NCBI RefSeq assembly: GCF_019320115.1
Contig: NC_089593.1
Location: 38,944,675-39,008,674, forward strand
DNA length: 64,000 nucleotides
Direction: 5' to 3'
Origin: Miscanthus floridulus
Taxonomy: Eukaryota; Streptophyta; Magnoliopsida; Poales; Poaceae
The position numbers were made by a program, and so were the translations under genes. Under the pieces are notes generated by a model that searched no databases, was not told the DNA's origin, and worked only from the letters and a program-made list of their open reading frames with translations. Every line of letters begins with the position of its first letter. Positions within the stretch are counted from its first letter, which is position 1. Positions 57,459 through 64,000 of the stretch are shown piece by piece.

Positions 57459-58773
57459 TGTCGGATATCTATATCCGGGTATCCGAGCCAAAGGATTAAT
57501 AAGCGTCACGTCGGCTCATCCGATGGTTAAAGACGCAACTACGGCCTCGTTCGACCCCCAGGGGTCAAGCCACGCCTCGTCTGACTCCGAGGGCGAGGTT
57601 TCCGCCTCATCTGACCCCAGGGGCTGGGCCACGCCTCGTCCGACTCCGAGGGCGAGGTTTCCGCCTCGTCCAACCCCAGGGGCCGGGCCACGCCTCGTCC
57701 AACTCTGAGGACGAGGTTTCCGCCTCGTCCGACCCCAGGGGCCGGGCCGGGCCACGCCTCGTCCAACCCCAGGGGCCGGGCCACGCCTCGTCCGACTTTT
57801 CCGGTCCCAGGGCACGGGCTTCGACTCGTCCGGTCCCACGGGGAGGGCTCCACCTCGTTCGACCCCCGAGGGTCGGATTCCGTCTCACCCAGCCCCCACG
57901 ATGGGATTTCCGCCTCGCCCCTCCCCAGGGGGTCGGATTTGCTACCGAACAAAAGCAGTGGCCCCAGGATGGGACCCGAACCGTTTCAACTACTACGGCA
58001 TGGAGGCGCATGCCCGAGAGGACGTCTTGGGCACATCCTGATACGACTGGCGGTCGCATCGGGCCATGCTGGGAGACTCACGTCGCCCATCACGTCAACA
58101 GGCCAGCACTGTCATGGCCAACTCCCTGCTTGACCACCGTCCAATGTCAGTCAGCTAGCGTCAGTTGACTGGCACTGTACCGCCAGCACCCCATATGACC
58201 TCTGTCAGGGGACCCTTTGACCATTCCGTCTGCTCAGATGGGATGGAAGACAAGAACGACGCACGATGCCCGCATGTATGCTGCAGCAGCCAACAGGACC
58301 CCTGTGCGACATCGCTGCCACCACGATTTACAAGGTCAGCGGGACCCACTAGGAGGACGCACACCCCAAGGAGCCTTATTTCTCTTTTCGTTTTTCCCTC
58401 TTCCCCTTTCGCTGTAACCCCTGCTTTCCCTTGGCCAATAAAAGGGAAAGCAGGGCGTCACACTAACGGACATTGGTTCACCACACCACATCAGACCAAG
58501 AGCACTAGTGTCAAACCTCAAGCACATAGCTGAGCAGTGATCAAGCTCTCGGTACCCATTCGTTCTTTCTACCAGAGACTTGGGACATGTCCCTCTCTCG
58601 CCAGTTGGTAACCCCCTACTACAAACTCAGTGATGGTAACACGAGCAGCCCGAAACTAGACGTAGGGACATTCAGCCCGAACCAGTATAACCCTTGTGTC
58701 TTCTTAGCACACCATTCGGGCCAGACGCGCAATATACAAATTTACTCGTTGGTATTTACTCAAAACACCGACA
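57459..58773 (+). repeat. 5' LTR of a fourth Tat-lineage element (R4)
   Basis: Starts TGTCGGATATCTATATCCG and ends AACACCGACA, 1315 bp. The section 57548-57900 consists of tandem units of about 58 bases (GACCCCAGGGGCCGGGCCAC then GACTCCGAGGGCGAGG). A TATA-like AATAAAAGGG at 58437-58446 lies inside a 14-base palindrome. GTGCT at 57454-57458 would be the target duplication. Leader TTGGCACGCTAGGTAGGGG follows. Confidence 0.85.
58419..58455. promoter_or_regulatory. Promoter-proximal palindrome in the R4 LTR
   Basis: CCCTGCTTTCCCTT (58419-58432) and its exact complement AAGGGAAAGCAGGG (58442-58455) flank a 9-base loop containing the start of the TATA-like AATAAAAGG. The same signal could serve transcription start or, in RNA, a hairpin next to a polyadenylation-like AATAAA. 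Confidence 0.6.
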
Positions 58774-58830
58774 GTTGGCACGCTAGGTAGGGGCCTTTTT
58801 GCTCATTTCAACATTAACACCAGGCCTCGG

Positions 58831-61030
58831 ATGGCTAGTCATGACATCACCTAGGTCCCGGGCGTGCACATGCGCTTTGGGGACCATGACTTCATCATCA
58901 CGACGGAGGGAGAGCTGGCACGGACACCCGTCGTCATTCAGCCTCTCCACTCCACCGGCCTCGACACGATCGCCGAGGCGTTTGAGGAGCTACGGCTGCA
59001 CGCACCGGAGGCCCGCGCCCCTGGGAGCGGCCAGCTCCTCGACTTCGACTACAGGAGGTTGGAGCATCAGCTCGACGTCTTCCTGGGACCCCAACTGTCC
59101 CGGGAGGACCTACGCCACCTCACCTTCTCGTTCACCAACGTTATGGCGCAGCTTACTGGGGGAGAGCCGCTTTCCTCAGAATACCTCATCCAGAGCGCCC
59201 CGACAGTGCTCCCGTTCGGTCTCCACAACGCCGCAGAGACCATTGGCCACCTTATGGTGCAACGAATGATTCCATCCCCCACGAATGATGAGTTCGTAGG
59301 GATGATCAAACATGTCACGGAGTCTTTCCATGACCTCCTCGTAGAGGAGCTAGAGTCGCCCTCTGGCTCTGACTCCAGCAGTGGGAGCCATGACCCCTCT
59401 CGTGAATGCTTCATGATAGGTACCCCTGAGGGACACGTCGAAAGCTTCCACGAGGAGGACGCTACCCCGACAAATGACCTCAACGACAAGGTCGAGGGAG
59501 ATACAGGAGCCCCGCCTCACCTGCGGGTGGAGCAGCTGAAGGCTCAGCACCTAGAGCTTGAGGAAGCGCGACTCTAGCCCAAGCAGGAACACGCGGAGCT
59601 CGATCGTGAGATCGAGCGCCCCGGAGATGGGGGGCGCACACGCACCATGGCCCGTGATGTGAACCGGAGGATCGTCGAGGATGATCAAGCGCTCCCACAC
59701 TTCGTCCGGGCAAGCCAGAACATTGCTGCTGCGGTAGCCTTGCTTAGGGGGCTTCTAGTGCCTACGACGCCTGAGGATCGATGGGCCCACCACGAGATTC
59801 GCATGCTGCTCGAGCATGCGGCTGCGTAGCAGGCCGAGAGCTCGCTATCTCGGCGATGGGAGCCCGACGCCAGCCAGCACACGCCCTCAGTGTAACCCAA
59901 CAAGGACGCATCAATCCACCAAGCGCCACACAACGGTAGGCCACGCATCACGGTTCCAGTGCAGGAGCGTCTCAGCCGCAACCATGACGCGCGCGACACC
60001 CTCGATGTCTGTCGGTGTACCCGCAGCGATGCAGAGGAGGGGGCCAGCCACGGTTACCACCCTCGATGGGGCAGACGCTATGACCGTGAAAAGGACCGAA
60101 GTCATAGCCCCAAACCAACAGGGCCCTAGGCCTTTGGTTGGCATATCCTCAAGGCGGCGCTCCTACCCCGATACCTCCCGCCAACTAACATCCTAAAATA
60201 CTCTGGGGAAATGAACCCCGGCTTGTGGCTCGAGGATTACCGGCTCACCTGCCGAGCCGGCGGTGCGGTCAGTGATGACTTTGTCATCCACAATCTCCCC
60301 CTGTTCCTAGCCGATACGGCACGAACATGGCTGGAGCACCTTCCGCCCAACTGCATTCAGAGTTTGATGGACCTAAAACAAATCTTCGTGGGGAACTTCT
60401 AGGGCACTTACAGAACTGCCGACAGAAGTCAGGACAGACTCTCTACGAGTACATCCGATGCTTCTCCTGGCAGTGCAACGAGCTCCCCAATGTCACCGAT
60501 GTCGACGTCATCAGAGCCTTCCTATTAGGGACCACCTTCGAGTCCTTGGTCCATAAGTTGGGACGTAAGGGCCCACAGACTACCAAGGAACTCCTCGACA
60601 TTGCGACCAGCCACGCTTCTGGCGAGGAAGCGGTTGGAGCAATTTTTGATCGCTCCAGAGGCAAGGCGAAGTGGAACGAGGATGCCGACGAAGGCCCCTC
60701 TGACCGTTCAAATAAGAAGAAGAACCAGAAATAGTGCGGGGGCTCGCTCGTGCCCACCGCCAAGCGAAAGGCCGGTCGAGCACTGGCCGAAGGCACCCCC
60801 GATCACTTGGACAAGCTGCTTGAGGGGCCATGCCCAAACCATGCCTTCCCCATCAAACACATGTACAAGGACTGCTCCCTCATGAAGCGTTTCTTCACCG
60901 GTGGCTCCAAGAAATGGGAGCAGAAGAAGAAGCCCGAGGGGCTACCTCATGATCTTCGGTGGGCCAGAGAGAAGGACAGCGATTTTCCATCACCGAATGG
61001 CTGCCTCATGATCTTCGGTGGGCCAGAGTG
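58831..61030 (+). pseudogene. R4 gag
   Basis: The ATG at 58831 (MASHDIT, then TAG) and the open frame from 58864 read HMRFGDHDFIITTEGELART, EAFEELRLHA, RRLEHQLDVFLGPQ and on to EEARL at 59575. The middle region continues in the same general order with stops (RDVNRRIVEDDQALPHFV). The gag core at 60200-60730 has MNPGLWLEDYRLTCRAGG, ARTWLEHLPPN and, after a shift at 60400, YEYIRCFSWQCNELPNVTDV and ATSHASGEEAV. The nucleocapsid part has LDKLLEGPCPNH and HMYKDCSLMKRFF at 60800-60890. A 38-base block (CATGATCTTCGGTGGGCCAGAG) is duplicated at 60948-61028. Most stops are TAG at Gln positions. Confidence 0.82.
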
Positions 61031-61059
61031 ATATGGCTCCAAGCGTCAACAGAAGCTCG

Positions 61060-61790
61060 TGCGTTGAGAGGTCTATGAAGCAGAGCCCGCCATGCCCGCT
61101 TTCCTCAAATGGTCAGGGTCTCCCATAATCTTTGACCTATCTGACCAACCAGATAGTGTCACACACCTAGGCAGGTACCTGCTCGTGGTTGACTCTTTCA
61201 TCAGCACAAAATGGCTCACCAAGGTATTGATGGATGGGGGCAGCGGCCTCAACATCATGTACTCTGAGACACTTGATGCCATTGGCATCGACTGATCGCA
61301 CATCTAGCCGACCATGATGCCTATCCACGACATCCTACCAGGAAAGTAGGCCATACTAATCGGGTAGATCGACTTGCCCATCACCTTTGGTAATCCATCC
61401 AACTATAGGATAGAGACCCTCACCTTCGAGGTAGTCAGGTTCCCCCCGGTCTACCACGCCATTTTGGGGCGACCATGTTACGCGAAGTTCATGGCCATCC
61501 CCAACTACACCTACCTGAAGCTCAAGATGTCGGGCCCGCGCTGGGTCATCACCATTGGCACTTCTTTCTAGAGGGCCTACTAATGCGAGGTCAAGAGCTA
61601 CAAGCTCGCTTCGGTAACCCTCGCTTCTGAGGAGATCGCAGCCTTCAGGAAGGACATCGCTGAAGGAGCGCCCGATGCAAAGCGGGCAGCCAGATCCTTT
61701 GAGCTTGTGGAGAACATCAAGGAGGTCCTCGTCAACCCCGACAACTCCACCGACAAGGCGATGCGCATCAGCATCGCCCTCTCCCCCAAG
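61060..61790 (+). pseudogene. R4 aspartic protease and linker
   Basis: KWSGSPIIFDLSDQPDSV, then LTKVLMDGGSGLNIMYSETL with the intact catalytic DGGS at about 61230. Then LPITFGNPSNYRIETLTFEV, YHAILGRPCYAKFMAIPNYTYLKLKM, followed by a linker with EEIAAFRKDIAEGAPDAKR. The reading phase is maintained throughout. Stops are TAG (at GK, IG, SF), TGA and one TAA. The catalytic site is preserved, unlike in R1. Confidence 0.85.
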
Positions 61791-61799
61791 TAGGAAGGC

Positions 61800-62620
61800 G
61801 CGCTCGTCGACTTCCTCCATGCCAATTGAGACATCTTTACATAGAAACCCTTAGATATGCCGAGAATTCTGAGGGAAGTCACCAAGCATGCCTGGAAGAT
61901 CAGGCTAGGTTCTAGGCTGGTCAAACAATGCCTGCGTCGCTTTGACGAGGAGAAGCGAAGGCTCATCGGTGAGGAAATCACTAAGCTCTTGGCGGCCGGT
62001 TTCATCAAGAAAGTATACCACCTAGAGTGGTTGTCCAATACCGTTCTGGTAGAAAAGAAAAGTGGGAAATGGAGAATGTGTGTTAACTACATGAGCCTCA
62101 ATAAGGCGTGCCTGAAGGATTCATTTCCTTTGCCACGCATAGATCAGGTGGTTGACTCAACCTCAAGGTGTGAAACCCTATGCTTCCTTGATGCGTACTC
62201 CAGGTACCATCAGATCATGATGAAAGAGTCCGACCAACTCGCAACCTCTTTCATCACCCCGTTCAGATCATTTTGCTACGTTACGATGCCGTTCGGACTC
62301 AAGAACACCGGGGCTACATACCAGCGTTGCATGACCAAATGCTTTGGAGACCTCATCGGGTGGACCATTGAGGCTTATGTGGATGACATCGTAGTCAAGT
62401 CCAAGTAGACTGACTAGCTCGTGGCTGACCTGGAGCAGACCTACAGGAAGCTCCGGGAGAACGGCATCAAGCTCAACCCCAAGAAATGCATCTTTGGGGT
62501 CCCAAGGGACATGCTGCTTGGATTCATCGCCTCCAAACGTGGCATCGAAGCCAACCCAATAAAAATCTTAGCCATCATAAAGATGGGACTGATTCTGAAC
62601 CTGAAGGGAGTTTAGAAGGT
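61800..62620 (+). pseudogene. R4 reverse transcriptase
   Basis: LRRFDEEKRRLIGEEITKLLAAGF, WRMCVNYMSLNKACLKDSFPLPRID, LDAYSRYHQIMMKESDQ, then FITPFRSFCYVTMPFGLKNTGATYQRCM and EAYVDDIVVKSK with the intact YVDD box at 62379-62390. After two TAGs the thumb follows (LRENGIKLNPKKCIFGVPRDMLLGFIASKRG). All major RT blocks are in one frame with no shift. The usual CVDYTDLN is changed to CVNYMSLN. Confidence 0.9.
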
Positions 62621-62639
62621 TACCAGGTGCCTCAAAGCG

Positions 62640-63560
62640 CTTAGTCGCTTCATCTCGTGCCTTAGCGAATGAGGGCTCCCCCTTTAACGGCTCCTAAAGA
62701 AAATCGATTGATTCGCGTGGACGCCTGAGGCTCAGGAGGTGCTTGACAAGCTCAAAGTGCCCCTAACGAAGGCCCTGATTCTGGTCCCACCAGCTGAGGG
62801 AGAACCGCTCCTGTTCTACATGGCAGCTATGACTTAGGTGGTCAGCACCTCCTTGGTTGTAGAATGGGGAGAAGAGGGACACGCCCTCAAGGTACAGCGC
62901 CCCGTGTACTTCATTAGCGAAGTCTTGTCCGACTCCAAGACACGCTACCCCTAGATCTAGAAGCTCCTATACGCCATCCCGATCACCAAGAGGAAGCTAC
63001 ACCACTACTTCGACTCACACCAGGTGCCGTCGTGTCATCTTTCCCCCTCAGCGAGGTTATCCAAAACTGGGACAGGGAGAATCTCGAAATGGGCGCTCGA
63101 GATGATGGATCAGGGCATCACGTATGCCCCATGAATGGCCATCAAGTCTTAGGTACTGGCTGACTTTGTGGCCAAATGGACCGAGATCCAGATGCCACCG
63201 GTGGCCATCGATCAGGGGTACTGGATGATGTACTTCAATGGATCGCTAATGAAGAAGGTAGCTAGGGTCGGGCTAGTTTTTGTTTCCCCCTTAGGGTGCG
63301 CATGAGGTATGCAATTCGCATCCACTTCCCAGTTTCAAATAATGTGGCTGAGTATGAGGCACTCGTCAATGGCTTATGCATCGCCATTGAGTTGGGCATT
63401 CGACGGCTTGATGTCCGAGGCGACTCGCAACTGGTCATCGCCTTGGTCATGAAGGAGTCAACCTGCCACAACACCAAGATGGCTACATATTGTCATGAGG
63501 TCCAACAGTTGGAGGACAAGTTCAACGGCCTTGAGCTCAACCATATCCCGAGGTGGCTCA
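62640..63560 (+). pseudogene. R4 RNase H and archaeal-type RNase H
   Basis: The first RNase H is at 62640-63020 (LSRFISCLSE, FAWTPEAQEVLDKLKVPL, VYFISEVLSDSKTRYP), with in-frame TAG, TGA and TAA. The second, Tat-type domain is at 63160-63560. It starts VLADFVAKWTEIQ and WMMYFNGSLMKK, where the catalytic Asp of the usual YFDGS is Asn. A frame change follows at about 63290. NNVAEYEALVNGLCIAIELG, VRGDSQLVIALVMKE and DMLAKMASSR come next. The dual RNase H confirms the lineage. Confidence 0.87.
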
Positions 63561-64000
63561 ACGAAGCAGCCGACATGTTAGCAAAGATGGCATCGAGCCG
63601 AGAGCCGGTCCCCACCGGCATCTTCGCTAGTGACCTACATAAGCCCTCGGTTCGATACGAGGAACCAGAACAGACCAGCAATAAGCCGCTAGTTTTGGGC
63701 TCGAGGGCTGACAGACCCTCAGTTCCATCCGACCTCAAGGTCATGGAACTCGTCAAAGATCTAGTGGCGGAGCCTGACCCTTCGACCAACTGGAGAACAC
63801 CTTATCTCGATTGCCTCCTCCATGAGGTACTCCCTGCTGATAAGATGGAGGCTTGACGGCTTGCACATCATGCCAAGTCCTTTGTCGTCATCAAAGGGGA
63901 GCTCTACAAGCATAGCCACACCGGAATCCTATAGCGTTGCATCCCCACCGAGCAGGGGAAGGACCTGCTGGAAGACATCCATGGAGGGGTCTACGGACAT
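63561..64000 (+). pseudogene. R4 linker and start of integrase, cut by the window edge
   Basis: After the second RNase H come a Pro/Ser-rich linker (REPVPTGIFASDLHKPSVRY), then DPSTNWRTPYLDCLLHEVLPAD and, after TGA and TAG codons, KGELYKHSHTGIL and LLEDIHGGVYGH. The latter is the start of the integrase zinc finger. The catalytic core lies outside. Confidence 0.8.

Noticed and set aside
57516..58059. Long minus-strand frames of 107-150 codons
   Set aside because: They are the translation of the 58-base tandem repeat in the R4 LTR and show repeating Gly/Pro/Arg units only.

Overview
The window is eukaryotic, transposon-dense nuclear DNA from a grass (Poaceae). The assignment to the Andropogoneae (sugarcane, Miscanthus, sorghum or maize group) is an inference. 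It rests on the repeat families: CACTA elements with TTTGCCGAGTG subterminal repeats, SIRE-type copia LTRs rich in CCGGAC motifs, Tekay chromovirus LTRs and Tat-lineage gypsy elements. Nothing bacterial or organellar is present except a nuclear-type fragment of a plastid ribosomal protein gene.

Left part (1-18397): a four-level nest. A decayed autonomous CACTA element (right terminus at 18397, TNPD-like transposase on the minus strand) contains the 3' end of a Tekay chromovirus (chromodomain plus 3.06-kb LTR, 6425-9738). That Tekay is interrupted by a plus-strand SIRE-type copia element (ORF3 remnant plus 3' LTR, 3050-6424). The copia element is in turn interrupted by a minus-strand copia element (LTR, tRNA-iMet primer site and gag, 1-3049) that runs off the left edge.

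Middle-left (18398-28075): an AT-rich stretch, a minus-strand gypsy gag/protease fragment, then the best host-gene candidate. This is an intact open frame for an NF-YC-like histone-fold transcription factor subunit (21503-22825, minus). It lies between two direct repeats of about 0.55 kb. The upstream repeat is split by a 1.3-kb non-autonomous CACTA element with a TAT target-site duplication, and the other repeat preserves the empty site. Further right are GC-rich captured-gene-like segments, including an exon fragment of plastid ribosomal protein L3.

Centre (28076-43240): one full-length Tat-lineage gypsy element with AATCG target-site duplications. It has gag, protease, RT, RNase H, the extra aRNase H and integrase on the plus strand, and a long antisense ORF carrying a putative gypsy-type transposon domain. 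A 2.9-kb Tekay solo LTR with GCTGT duplications is nested inside it.

Right part (43246-64000): MITE-like pieces, a 5' LTR plus gag stub of a second Tat element (45159-46660), and the 3' end of a third (47420-49235). A 2.57-kb tandem segmental duplication follows (49878-52444 and 52667-55242), then a hAT/Ac-like non-autonomous element. A fourth Tat element (57459 to the right edge) is almost colinear and in frame apart from stops that are nearly all CAG-to-TAG or CGA-to-TGA.

No functional tRNA, rRNA or CRISPR array was seen. The only gene I would call probably functional is the NF-YC-like one. The rest is mobile-element DNA at various stages of decay. All four Tat families start their LTRs with a short perfect palindrome right after TGT, and the C-to-T stop pattern is strong; these two are the most general signals in the window.
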